NCBI GenBank assembly: GCA_039000515.1
Contig: JBCFYV010000935.1
Span: 57,670,346-57,734,345, forward strand
Source: Timema cristinae
Lineage: Eukaryota > Arthropoda > Insecta > Phasmatodea > Timematidae
Direction of reading: 5' to 3'
Length of the DNA: 64,000 bases
The notes below the pieces were generated by a model, which worked only from the letters and a program-made list of their open reading frames with translations, had not been told where the DNA came from and made no database searches. Below are positions 28,501 through 42,947 of the stretch, in pieces (positions within the stretch are counted from its first letter, which is position 1; the number at the start of each line of letters is the position of its first letter). Position numbers and translations under genes: made by a program.

Positions 28501-31500
28501 TATAATACTTACTTACTCTATGCCGTTAGGAACTCGAAAGTTAATTACCACACTTACAAAAGTACACCACCTAACCCTACCTTGAGCCAGTCCACCTCAT
28601 TACACCCTATTGTTTTTATTAATTTAAATATGACAGATTCCTTTTTTAACCACAATCTAAAGTGTATTATAAAGTTGTCATGATTATCCAACAGATGGTA
28701 GCATTATCTCAATTTGAGTTAAAATTGTACCAATCATATTTTCCTCCTATACTCATCATACGTGTTGGGGAGAAATTCCCGTTAGTAAGCGCAGCTGGAC
28801 CCACTTCGGTGGCCGCGTGGTCTAACGCGCTACTCTCGCAGTAGACTAGACTGTCGATGACTGGGAGATCAAGGTTCGAATCTCTGTTGGGTGTACTGAA
28901 GGTGTTTTTTTACAAAATGTTTTCTTCTCTTCCTCCACGCAAATGTGGGTAAACTTCCTATAAAAAAATATAACCTCCCTAATACCTAAAACATTATCGT
29001 AGTTATTACATATGTGTATAACCCGGACGGGTGGTAAGACGCGGTGCTACAATAAACAACACAAGTTATCCGCGCAAGGGAGCAGTGGAGTCGTATCATC
29101 AGATGACGAATGTTACCGTCAATTCTAAGGATGACAAGAAAAAGACGTCGGACGCTGCTAGCGCGACGCAAACTCCGGTCCTGGGCTAATGTCACGCACG
29201 CCATGCGGGTGAAAGCCGTTACTTACACCATTACCTCTCATTTAACTCAGGGGAGGGAGGGGGCACGCCTTCTCTCGCTATCTGCATCCGACACGTCTTA
29301 CATCTCAATCATTAGGTTAAAACGACAACTCGCGGCCTACTACTGTCTCGAGTGGTCTTGATGTGTTTGAGGTCCGCCTCACAGAAACAAGGGGAAGAAG
29401 GACGTTTGTTAGAGGAGAGGGTTTGTAATGTGAAGGTCACTTTTTAAAATTCCAAATGAAGTCGAAGTAAGGTTTGAAACATACAAATCAATGTTGAAGT
29501 TAAAGTCGAAGATAGTTTTTTTTTTTGTTATTGTCACATTACAGTACTCTTTATTTTTTAACATTGCGTCTTACTAACCACTCGGGTTATACACCTATTT
29601 ACTAATTACACTAATGGGTTACGCTAATTGGGAAGGATGGATATAGAGGAAGCAAACCCGCATTTGCCTGGAGGGAGAGAGGAAAACCATTTAGGAAAAG
29701 TCACCCCCATTCACCCGAGCGAGATTAGAACCTCGATCTCCTAGTCCTTGGTAGTCTAGCTCAACACGAAACTGGCGCGTTAGCTAACTACGCCACCGAA
29801 GTGGGTAACATATGTGTAATGTAATAATATACAATGTTACAGAAACATTGAGAAAAGCAGAGCATCTCTGTTCACAAAAGATCAAAACAATCAATTTCAT
29901 ATTTCTAATTAGGATTATATATATATATATAATATATATGCATAAATGACTTATAGCTCAGAAACTATTGGTTTTCCAAAATATATTCAAGATTGAAATA
30001 TTTTTTATTTTAACAGTACTACAACTTTACAATAATAAGTTATTTTGTATCTCAAATAGTTTCGGATTTATGATAAAAATTGGATATTTCCAACTCTCTA
30101 AAGTGCCCTCAGAGTCATTTTCATAAAGAGAACGAGAACTACCATTTTGTTTGCAATGTCGGGATACAAAATGTAATAAAAAAAAAGTCGTTAGAGCAGA
30201 ATATTAGTAAATCTACTTTTTCCCATTTCTCCTTCATTATTATTATTTAATTATTATTATTATTAGCACCACGTCTTACTACCCGTTCGGGTTATACGCA
30301 CTTACGCTAATATGTAATGGTAGGGTGATTGTGAGATGAAATGGAGGACCTACAGTTTAACGTGGAATCCGAACCACGGTGGAGGCCTGGCATTCCTCAC
30401 ATTCACAAGATGTCTTGTCAGAGGTGAAGGAAGGGTTTAGTAATCAGATAAATCTGTGCCAGGATCTAGGATTGAACCCCGGATTCCCAGCACAGAAGTC
30501 CGACACCTTACCCCTAGACCACCAGGTCACCGTCCCCCTCAGTAAACAATCCTTGAATTTAGATCTAATTTTTTTTAAACTTGGGGTGGGGGGGGGCAGA
30601 ACTTTATTAAAACCTTAGATATCATGTTTTAGCACGATCGGTAAAATGTTTTCGGCTCTATTTTGATATAAAGACAGAAGGCAGCGCAAAAATCACTTTT
30701 TCGCTTTCAGGGGGTCATGAAACGTTGACATTTATCAAAATCTTGGTTCCGATTTCTTTGAATATCACAATACTTCTTTCTTCGAGGGGTCAAGAGAAAG
30801 TAAAATTCTAGATAATCTGGCAAATCCATGGACAGAAATCATAAAACAACAGTAAGCAGAGTTGGTGTGAAATCCGAAATTGCACTTGTCAGAAACGGGC
30901 CTAGCCCCTGTTAATGAATAATAAGCATGTTGGGTCATAACTGTAACAGAATTTGTCATTGGTCTTATATTATTTCGCTCTGCACACTTGATTGAGTCAC
31001 AATACCGTTCAGAACGGTAAAGGATAAGAGAAGAAAAAAGTAAAATATCTTCTTTTCTTCTTTTGCTGATTTGCATTGTTTCTTTTCCTTCTCATCAGAA
31101 CCATAACGGTCACGCGGGAAAAAAACAACCCGAAATGGTTGGCCAGCCGTTTCAAGTTCGGAATGTTAAGTTGTTGATATTGAAATTAAATTCACGAATG
31201 TGGGAATATAGATATAAAAAATCTATACAACTAAACATTTTTGAATTTGAGCAATTTTAAACATGTATGGATATAATTAAAATTTTAACGTTCACTAATT
31301 ATTTATTTTTATCACTGCTCTTACTACATATTAAGGTTATACGCAAATATAATTAATCTAATGGGGTATGAATCAGGAATGAAACAATTATAGAAGTAAT
31401 AATAATAATATAGTATTTATTTGGGCTAAGTTAAGGACGGCTCCTTTTCTTACATTTAACCGCTAATATACCAGCATTTGCATGCAAGGAAGGGAAACTA

Positions 31501-33180
31501 TTTAGGAAAAACACCTTCAGTAGACCCGACAGGATTCGAACCCCAATCTCCCGTAATCAGTGGGTCAATCTAACAAAAGAATGACGCTTTAAACCAATTT
31601 GTCCACTGCCACGGGTAAATTCTCACTATTTTATTTTTATTTTTGTGACAATCATATATTATGTGGATCTTCGTTTTATTAATTTTAAAAATATGTTAAA
31701 ATAAAGGTAAAGAGCGCTGATGTATCTCGAAGTGAACCAAGCTCCCCGTTTTTCAAGATCCAACCCACCAAACACCTGAACAACATTATTATAAATATAC
31801 GAGTTAAGTGAGTAATCAAATCTAAATTATGTATCACAATAATTTGGAAACAAAAGTTAAAGTAATACTTGACGGTAATCAAGCAACTTTAAATCTATGT
31901 TTTCCACAGACGGTGGTCGTATTTTAAGGTGCATTACATTCTTAAGCTCATGGTCCAAACAGGACGAACATGGACGGGACTGTAATCATACTTCCCTTTG
32001 CTTCCCAATTCTTTCCACAGTGTGCATAGTTACATTTTTATTAGAAAGGCTTTATACTTTATAAGAGATACCTTTTTACTTTCTATCAACACCTCATAGA
32101 GAAAGTATTGTGATCATCAAATAAATCGAACTCAAGATTTGTATAAATGTCGATGTTTCATGACCCCCTGAAACAAAAAAGGGGGTTTTCACAATGATGT
32201 TTCTGTCTGTCTGTACCTCGGGCTAGATTCAAAACTATCTTACCGATTGGGCTAAAACCTGGTATCTGGGGTCTTCATAAGGTCCCCCTGAGGGTTTTTG
32301 GAAATAGACATCCAGTTTTCTCAAATTAAGGGTAATTCACTGAATGACGAAAAAAAAAATCGATTTTATCGAAATTTTCTCTAGACTATTTTGATTTAAT
32401 TTTATATCTAAACATTGTTTATCATTATAAACAAGATGGAAATTCTTATTTTCTCATGAAATTGATTTTCAGATACTTTACTTGAAGGAAATTTTCCAAT
32501 TTTCATAATTTTTTAGCAACTATTTAAGATACGAACTAAGTTATCATTGTATAGTTGTAGTATCAAAAATGATAAAAAATATTTTATTTGAAATATATAT
32601 TTTTATTATACCAATCATTTCTGAGCTATGAATAAATAATACATACTATTTAATTCAGATATTTGAAAATTAATTTGATTCTTATGCCCGTTGGTGGACA
32701 AAGAGGTTTCTCTCTTCTCAATTTCTATGTAACATTGTTCCTAGTTTCTAATGCCATAGAGTAAGTAAGTAACAGTGTATATTACTTCCTTTATGATTTT
32801 TGGTGTAATTTTACACAAATCCTTCGAGTTTTTAGTAAATGTCTATTTTAAGAAAACAGTGGGAGAAAGCCTGTCTCGAAAATTGATAGCATTTTACTAT
32901 ATAATTATTTTATTTTATAGGTATTTCTAATATATATACCCGCCTCGGTGGCGTAGTTGGCTAACGCGCTAGTCGTGTTGAGCTCGACTGCTGAGGACGG
33001 GGAGATCGAAGTTCGAATCTCGTCGGATGAACTGGGGAGGTTTTTCCTAAATGGTTTTCCACTCTCCATCCACGCAAATGCGGGTTCACTTCCTCTAATC
33101 CAACCTTCCTAATTCCTAATCCATTAGCGTAATTAGTTCTTAAAGCGTATAACCCGAACGGGTAGTAAGACGCGGTGCTA

Positions 33181-33226
<46 letters not shown>

Positions 33227-36200
33227 TTCTAATATTCATCAAAAGTGATAACTGCAAATCACATAAATAGTTGACATATAAATACGTGAAAGTGTTTCTA
33301 GTAACTTTTCTGTCAGATAAGAACCCTTCCTATGAAAATTTTACCGTATTTATTTATACATAATATTATGTGAGTGCACTAACCGAGCTCTGCTCGCTGC
33401 CCTCGTGATTGAGCGACTCTCCTGTTCTGCTGATGGTGTCGTTCAGCTCCTGATGCACCAGTTGCCTAAGCACCACCGCCTCTGAGCCGCTCCCAAGGTC
33501 TTGTTCCGGTCCCAAGTCCAGTTCCACAGACGAGCCGCCCCCACTGCCGCCCTCAGACGTCGTGTAGTCCTGCGTCTTCACCGTCTGAAACACACGAGGT
33601 CATTGTATTACCAAGTCACGTCAAAACAGCCAGACTACCGCCATCTTTGTTTTACACAAGGCACAGGATTACAAGCTATTACTAACCTAGATTTGATAAA
33701 AGAAATAAGTCACTTACTTGAATACTAATTTTGTACAGCAATCATCAACTAAGTGAAAAAACAAAGGACAGGATTACAAGATACATAGACTAACAGATTT
33801 TGTATTACAAAGCCAGGATTACAAGCTCCTTACTATAGATATCCATATTTTATTAACAACACCGGATTAAATCACTACTATGACTAGACTACGCATCTTT
33901 TATCAAAAGCAGATTACAAGCTCACTTACTATAGACATAGACTACGCCATATTTGTATTACAAAAGGCACAGGATTTACAAGTCACTTACTATAGACTAA
34001 GACTACGCCATATTTTATTCAAAAGGCACAGGATACAACTCATTACTAAGACTAACACCGCCATATCTGTATTCAAAAGGCACAGGATTCAAGCTCACTT
34101 ATATAGACTCTACCGCCATATTTGTATACCCATTGCTCACCGAAAGCAATTTGTACACAGGCACAGAACAAGCTCCTTTACAACAATATATTTGAAACAA
34201 GAGTCACGATACAAGCTCACTTACTATAGACTAGACTACCGCCATATTTGTATTACAAAAGGCACAGGATTACAAGCTCACTTACTATAGAATACACTAC
34301 CGTCACTTTGTATTATACAAAGCACAGGATTACAAGCTCACGTACAATAGACTAAACTACCGCCATCTTTGTATTACACAAGGCACAGGATTACAAGCTC
34401 ACTTACTATAGACTAGACTACCGCCATCTTTGTATTACACAAGGCACAGGATTACAAGCTTATAAAACCTATGAAATATGTATAGTCCACGTTGTGATCT
34501 AATTTGCACATTCATTCAAACTAAGAAAAAAACAAGGATGAAAAGATTTGAAAAGAGAATATAGAGAGGTTTGTTCCATTCGCCTTGTGGATTCCTTCAC
34601 AACTTTACTTTTTTCTTCATAAAACGAAATGAAAAAATATAATTGAATAGTAAGAGTATTATTTATTTTAAAAGTGTAATAGAATCATAACAACGCAGAC
34701 TATAATAGATGTTTCTGTAAAGTTGTTCTTTAGTCAAACATAGCCCTATCATATTCATTATCGTCCTCATCATCATAAAGACCCACGCGCGGTTCCGTTT
34801 TTTTTTTTATCTTCCCTTCTTCAGTAGAGCAATTTGTACGAGGGTGGCAAAAACAAACTCCTTTTCACAAAAATATTTGAACAAGAAACCGTCACCGAAG
34901 CAGCACGTTCCAAAGACGTTGCCTCAATGAAACAACGACACAAGTCCAGAAAACAATCTGGAAGGTCTTAGATTTTTGGGCCTATTTACACTAATGGGCT
35001 AGGCATGAGGAAGGTAAGATTTAAAGCAAATGTACCCACATTCTTGTGCAGGAATAATGAATAAACTCTCCCTCATTAAACCCAACCGGGACTCGAATCC
35101 TGATATACCCATCACCGAACGTATATAATTGCGTTAGTGATGACGTCTTTAGACAACCCTGACCACTGATGTGTTTTCTGTAAGTTAAGGGTCCCAACTA
35201 CTACGCACTAAGACGTTCAGAAATCCGGGTGTTTTTTCTTTTAAAAATATGGTTCGCACCAAAATGGAGGCGAAATAAATGTACGAAATGGTGAAAGCAA
35301 CTCCTTTTCAATTACGTTTTACTCGAAATTTTGCAGTTCTTGGATTAAGATAAATGATTATAAAAAATAATAACCTTTAAAATATATAATTTTTTTAGGT
35401 TCACAACAGCATTATTTAAGATAATTGCGAATTGGTTTAGTGGATTTTATATCCAGAACATGGAAATAGAGCATGGTTGTATTTTACTTCAAGTAGGGAG
35501 TGCCTTTAATTTTTTTATAATCAGATAAACCATGACATGAGAGGTCGAAACTCTATAGTATATAGTTCAGTGCTACCAACTCTTTTTTTTCAGCTGACAG
35601 CCTCACTTGATGGCTCATCAAAAACAAATTTAAAAAGTTTTGTTTTCTAGATACCTATTTATTTTATAAAACAAAAGATTCATAATGTAGAAATAACTGA
35701 AAATTAAAGCACTTTTTTGTCAGTAATGTTTTACGTAAAACCCAAATTAAATAAACTGACAAAATTAACTTGTCAATGAAGATAAATAGTTGAAACGGGT
35801 AGGCAGTGTTGCCACTACCTAAAAAAATTTGTCTTAATTTTACTTTTAATGAGGGATTTAAACAAAACATATTTTCAATTCTTAGCTGACTTTTAACGTT
35901 ACATTAAAACCTCTTAGACCTAACCCCGGTAGTCCAAAATTCCGGATAAGTTGTTCAAACACACTTTTCTGAAAATCAGGAAGAAATTTAGGATAAATGA
36001 AATATCTGTTATTGGTTAAAAGCTCAAAGTTAAAAGAGAATTGTAAGAAACCGTAATATCTGTCATAACTGCTTAGTATTTACACGTTGTAGTCAACACA
36101 ACGTGTTTTCCTGTAGCAACAGTAGCCCCATGGCTTATTTGGTGCTGACTGACAGCTCACAGCTGACAGATAAAAGCTTTGAAAAGTTACCAGACCAAAT

Positions 36201-36947
36201 TATGTATCCCTACGCCGAACCATATGATCTGCAAAAACATGTTTTTAGCAGCTGTCACTTATGACGGTCAAAATTTAGGTATATACCTAAATGTTGACTG
36301 TCAGAAGTGAGCTGTGAGCTGTCAGTCAGCACCAAAGAAGCCACGGGACTACTGTAAAAATAATTACAATACTTATTACGTGTTATCAGTTAAATGAATG
36401 AAAATTTGATTAAACTCATTCAACTGTAATTTAATTAGTAAAAATACTGTATCCCTGTATTCTCCTGCTTAATCCTAATTTTTGCTAATCCGAACAAACT
36501 TCGCTTCCAATTAGTTCGGAATAAACAAGGTTCTAGTGTAATTCAACTTGTCACAAGGTCCTCCCCTCCTTGTAAATGCTTTATTTGCGCACCCCTCTCT
36601 ACCTGCCGGCTGTGAACCACTGGATACCTCTTTATGAATCAAGTATATTTTTATTATGGTTTAAGCATTTAATTGCTGTCGGTGACTTAGGGGTAAGGTG
36701 TCAGACTTATGTGTTGGGGGTCCGGGGTTCAATCCTCGGTCCCGGCACAGATTTATCTGATTACCAAACCCTTCCTTCATCTCTGACAAGACGTGTATTA
36801 ATCACAACTTGTAGATGTGGGGAATGCCAGGTCTCCACCGTGGTTTGGATCCCACGTTAAACTGTAGGTCTTCCATTTCATCCCACAATCACCCTACCAT
36901 TCCACATTAGCGTGAGTACAACCTGAATGGGTAGTAAGATGCAGTGC

Positions 36948-37012
<65 letters not shown>

Positions 37013-40000
37013 TATGTTGCCCTTGGATAGTAATGATACTTTTTTTCTCTGCTCTTTAGACTTATGACTATCTTCCACCGAGACCAACAATTTAATCCAC
37101 CGACCGTAAAGTTTGCGCAGGCTCTTTACAGTAGTTCAAATATAACTTAAACTGTGGACACACATCTATTATCGATTATAAGATGATATTGTTGTCTCTT
37201 TCACCATCGAGGAAATCACGAATAAAGGAAAAAAATGTTCTTGACAGGATAGTGAATCCTGTCGAATGGGCACGTTCTATTAATGTGTGTGTGTGTTTTT
37301 TTAAATAACTTGTTGGTGTGGAAATCTTCTTTTCTTTGGGAGAGTTGCGTTATTGGATAGCAAAGTATCAACACCATAGTGAGTAGATTAATAAAAAATA
37401 TAGAATAATAAATGGTAGGACACAGCCATACAAACTTTATCCTATAGTGTAGATTGAATTTTTTTTTTATCGAAAACAAGTTTTTTGTAAACTTCCTTAA
37501 ATGATTTATATTTAACATAAAAAAAACTATTCCAGACCTATTTTTAAAGCAATCTTAAAGGCCATTTTTAAAATATTTCAAATTTTCTAAGATTTGTCAG
37601 AAACACACTACACTTAAATTAATTTATTTTACCGGATAATAAATATTCTATATAAATATGTTATTGTTTAATTATCCAGATCAATTTATTTCAAACAAAA
37701 ATTTCACTTTGTAGTGATTGCAGCACTTTTAAACGACGCCACCAAATTCTTTACACCTTAAAATAGTTGTGGCCTTAACCATAATTTTAAAATATTATCA
37801 AGATATCACGTATTATGTCGTATATTTTTTTCACTTTTTTATCGTTTAACTCAGGACAGAAAAAAAAACCTTGGCATTTATTTACCAGTTTATTTGAGGT
37901 TAATCTTGTACTCAATGAAGAGAAATGTAAATTTATAAGGACGAACAAAAATAATATCTGAACATTCGAGTCAAGACTTATCAATTTTTGGTTTAGCACC
38001 GCATCCATGTTATATGAATACGTACTGATTACGCCAAGGTATTAACGATGATGGGTGACCTGGCGGTCTAGGGGTAAGGTGTCAGACTTCTATGCTGGCG
38101 GCCGGGTTCGATCCTCGGTCCCGGCATAGATTTATCTGATTTCCGAACCCTTCCTACACCTCTGACAAGATATCTTGTGAATGTGTGGAATGCCAGGCCT
38201 CCACCGTGGTTCGGATTCCACGTTAAACTGTAGGTCCTTCATTTAATCTCACAATCACCTTACCATTACACATTAGCGTAAGTGCGTAAGACCCGGATGG
38301 GTAGTAAGACGTGGTGCTAATAATAATTAACGATGATAACGTTTTAATTTAGAGGAAGTGTGGCCGCATTTGCGTTGAGGTACGGTGGAATACCAATTAG
38401 GGTAAGCCACCCCCATTAAACCCAAACGGGACATTCACCCCGGTCACACCATCATCAGAAGTCCAATCCAATGTGAGAGTGACGCGTTATACTGGACAGG
38501 ATCTTCAAGAGATGGATGATCTGTGACGAACGTGAATCGTTAGCGGTGTCAAACTTTGAGGCTTACTAACACAATTAACTACAATTAACAAAAATTAGTT
38601 CAAACAAAGTGTGCACTACTATTTGCAGCACAAGTATGATTCAGAATATTACAAAGGTACTATTAATTAATAACCCATGAAAATAAATAAAATTAGATAG
38701 CGATATTTTTTATTTCCTTTAGATACATGAGAAGTTACTTTAAAAAAAATAGTATTCGTTCATCTTGTAACTGTGCTGTCTCTTTGACAAGTGAAGTCAA
38801 TTTCCATATCCTTCAAGGGATTGAAAAATACTGTATTTATGAAACAATAAACAAAATTATTTATTATTAGCATCGCGTCTTACTACCCATTCGGGTTATA
38901 CGCACTTAAGCTAATGTGTAATGGTAGGGTGATTGTGAGATGAAATGGAGGACCTACAGTTTAACGTGGGATCCGAACCACGGTGGAGGCCTGGCATTCC
39001 ACACAATCACAAGTTGTGATTAATACACGTCTTGTCAGAGGTGAAGGAAGGGTTTGGTAATCAGATAAATCTGTGCTGAATAAACAAAATTGTTTTAAGT
39101 AAAATGTTAAAATGCCAGTAAAAAAAAAATACCGCGAATAGACAATATTTTGGCAGGAGAAGAAATAAAAATCAATTTATCTAGAGAAAAATGCATTGAA
39201 ACTATTATCTACCCCGATATTAGTCAATATACTCAAATTACATTGGTTTTTTTTTCTTTTCCCCGTTCTATTTAGCTTACATTACGTTTTAAACGCTTAT
39301 AGAATCCTCTTTATTTTCACTCAAATATATAGTTCACGTCACGCTGATTTGTAGTGTTTGTTTTTACTAAACAAAACGCTTATCTATAATAAGAATCAAA
39401 CTTGGATGGATAATTTGTGGTTCACACCGGTTCGTTGGGCTTATTATCGCGAACAATTCGCAGTGTCTTAAAAAATTCATTGGAAAGTATCTGTCCAAAT
39501 TTCATAAGAAGGGCCTCTCAGAAAATACAAGCATATATTTATTTACTGTCAACATTTATGATTTATTAGTATTTTATAAGTGGTCAGATTTCCTGGCTAC
39601 AGATCCAGAGGTCCCGGGTTAGATCCCCGGCGTTTACAGAATTTTTCAGTGAACTAGGGGGTCTGGAACGGGGTAAACTCAGCCTCGTGAGGACAATTGA
39701 AGAGCTACTTGGATATTTTTTATTTATTTATTCAGTGTTTACAGGCCCGGTATCTTACATCTTTAAATCCGGGCCGTTTTTTCCACACAACTTTTACTTT
39801 ATTTATACAATTTTAATATGAATTTCCTTTTTTAACATTTCAACACATATTTTGGCTCTTAACTTAAATGAAATTCAACTACCCCTAGCTCAATTTGATC
39901 CACCCCGGGTATATTACGCCCCGGTACCCTCCCCCGCTAGGCCCTTCACAATGCCCGGGATTTCACTCCGAGTCCGCCAAGCGCTCAGCAGAGGTGGGCA

Positions 40001-42908
40001 TCCCCATAATAACCACCTGGGGAGGCGCCCTATCAGAGTTGGTGCCCCGCCTACTTTCTACCCTTGGCAGCTGAATTTCCTAATCTACCCCCTATCTAGT
40101 TCCCCCGTCCCTAATTATCTATATTAACTACTAACTAAGCTAAGCTAAATTACTCAACTATTCTATTCCCATTACTTCCGGGGAACACCGTCACCAGAGG
40201 GCTGCAGGGCAGCCGCCTTTCTCCATCTTGACTCTGAGGGCCCATCAACCAAAAATCGCCTCTCTTGTTTCCAAGGTGGTGGGTCATACGGTGCAGGGAA
40301 CCCCTCAGAGTTGGATAGAGAAAAAGCGGCTCTGGCTCGTTGTGCTGACCCCATGACACCCTCTAACCACAAATGTTGGGACTATCATCGCTAATGGCAG
40401 CGGCCGCTCGGTCGGTCTAACTCGCTGATGAACTCGCACCATGGAGCTACTATTAGTTTATAGGTATTTATAATATCCATCAAAAGTGACCGTTTTAAAT
40501 CGAATAGTTTGACACATGAATACATGAGATTAAAACTAGTGATTTTTATAGCTCTCAGATAAGGTTCGTCCTATGAAAATTGGACTGTACGTTAAAATAT
40601 AATTTAAAATCGCTATGAAATTCTTTGAAAACATGTTCAAAATGTTCAACATTGAGGAAAAATGTCAAAACATGAACCAAGATCTACTGAAACGCGGGAT
40701 AAAAATATATATCTGCAGACGTGGATGGAAAATATTCCTTTGTTTGTGCTTGGCGTCTTACTACCCGACAGAGGTATCCAAATATTTATACTAAAAGGTT
40801 TGGGATGAATAAGGCAAGATTTCATAGGAAGTGTACCATCATTTGCGGGAAGGGAGATAGAGAAATAATTTAAGAAAAAACACCTGGATTCACCCGACTG
40901 TGATGATAGTGACCCAGACGTCCCCCCCCCCTCCTCCCCACCACACCACAGGCAAACCAGACAAGACGAGACCGACGCTTTTGTCTGTGCGACCAATGAT
41001 GCGGATGATCCCCTGGATGAAATCCCCAAGTACCACTTATTTTAAAAAAATACAACGGAAACTCTTCTTAATACACAACTAGCAACCTATGGCGAAGATG
41101 ACGTCCACGTTATTTTATTCGGCGCCGTTAAAGTGGAACGAACAAGAAGCTGTGAAGTGTTTCCATCAGATCGTAAGAGTTCAATCAGTCGGGTAATCAG
41201 ATCCTCCCCTCCACCCCCCCTCCACCCCACCCCCAACCCTCTCCACCTTTCCATTAACCAACCATCCCACCATCACCACCTCCCTTTTGATCTTAGACTT
41301 CATTTTGTTGTAACAAAGAAGAAAATCCGGAACGATGAGTAATTAGAGAGGTATCAGATAAATGTTTCCCCTCCCCCTCTTCACCCACAATTTCCTTCAC
41401 AGCCCAAATTACTCGTTATTCGAAATGACACTTCGTATTTATTGTGTTTTGTTATTTATTTATTTAAAAAAAAAGTGTAACTAAAGCGTTTTGCTTTTAA
41501 AATCGTCTGACCCGCTTCATTGGTCACATTGACTTAATACTCAGGGGGTCGGTAACCTTTTTTTGGCTGTATTTCTTAAGAATAATGTCGTGGGCCGGTT
41601 TGAAAATATCGAACGAAAATTTTCAACTTCATTTTTATTATATAATAATTAGTTCACACTCGTTTGTTTGCAAAATCTTTGGTGGGCCAGATAAAACCAG
41701 TCAGTGGGCCGTAGGTTGCCAACCGCTGGTCTAAGTCCTCACTCTCAGTATGGACTGGTCTGCGATTTGAATCTCGAATTGTTGTACTTGTACTGAGGCT
41801 GGTTTTCTCTCAATGGTTTCCCCTTCCTTCTTCAACGCAAACTAGAGTACATTTCTTTCAAATCCTACCTTCCTCATCCCCGCTTTTTTAGTATGGATAC
41901 GCAGAGTAAGAGGTCGTGCATATATTTAAAAAAAAAAGTTTGAGAGCAATGTATTATTATTAGCACCGCGTATTACTACCCGTTCGGGTTATATGCACTC
42001 ACGTTAATGTGTAATGGTAGGGTGATTATGAGATGAAATCGGGGGCCTACAGTTTAGCGTGGGATCCGAACTACGGTGGAGGCCTGGCATTCCCCACATT
42101 CACAAGTTGTGATTAATACACGTCTTGTCAGAGGTGAAGGAAGGGTTTGGCAATCAGATAAAACTGTGCAGGGATCGGGGATTGAACCCCGGACCCCAGC
42201 ACAGAAGTCCGACACCTTACCCCTAGACCATCAGGTCACCTATACGTGATCTAAAGAGACTAGAAGGTAATCCCAGATGGAGAAAAACATCTGATTGGCT
42301 GATCTTATGACGTCAATAAGTAGACAAGCTATCCCATCACATTCACAAAGTTATATGGAAGACAAACTATTTAATTTAGCACCGTTATCCGTACGGGTTT
42401 ACGCTTAAGTACACTAATGGATTGTGAATTGAGAAAGTTGAATTTAGAGGAACCCACATTTGCGTGGAGGGAGCGTGGAAAATCATTTAGGAAAAACTAC
42501 ACCAGTTCACCCGACGAGATTCGAACCTCGATCTCCCGGTCATCGGCAGTATAGTTGACTGTGAGAGTAGCGCGTTAGATCAACGGCCACCGAAACGGCT
42601 ATTTTAAAATTAATTAGTTGAGTATCATCGACATTTTCAGAATAATAATATTTCCAAACTCATTCTTCCTAGAAAATAAAGCGGTGGAACGAACCCCAAA
42701 TCTCGTTATTTCTTCATTTGGTAGCACAAAAAAAAAAAAAAAACATAGAGCTAACTTCTCTCTTCAATGTCGTACAAATAAAACTTTGTCGGGTGAAAAA
42801 ACTAAAAGAACAGAGGAGTATTAACTGACTGTAAATGTTGAAAATGTGAAATGGTCGCTGGGAGGGGCGAGGTGGTTTAGCGTGTGAAATTGTAAGAAGT
42901 CCTACTAC

Positions 42909-42947
<39 letters not shown>

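Larger units (their letters stand above)
22202..33383 (-). other. Intron 3 of the ZP gene (11.2 kb)
   Basis: No further exon found. Contains SINE A (24867, 30250), SINE B (27828, 28799, 29562, 31305, 32939), SINE C, SINE D, MITE P copies, LINE ends and the R700 repeat. Unassigned AT-rich stretches of over 300 bases: 22300-23180, 23300-24070 and 31620-32080. Confidence 0.6.

Noticed and set aside
33880..34290. 136-codon open frame on the plus strand
   Set aside because: Produced by the 61-bp minisatellite; the protein repeats with the array.
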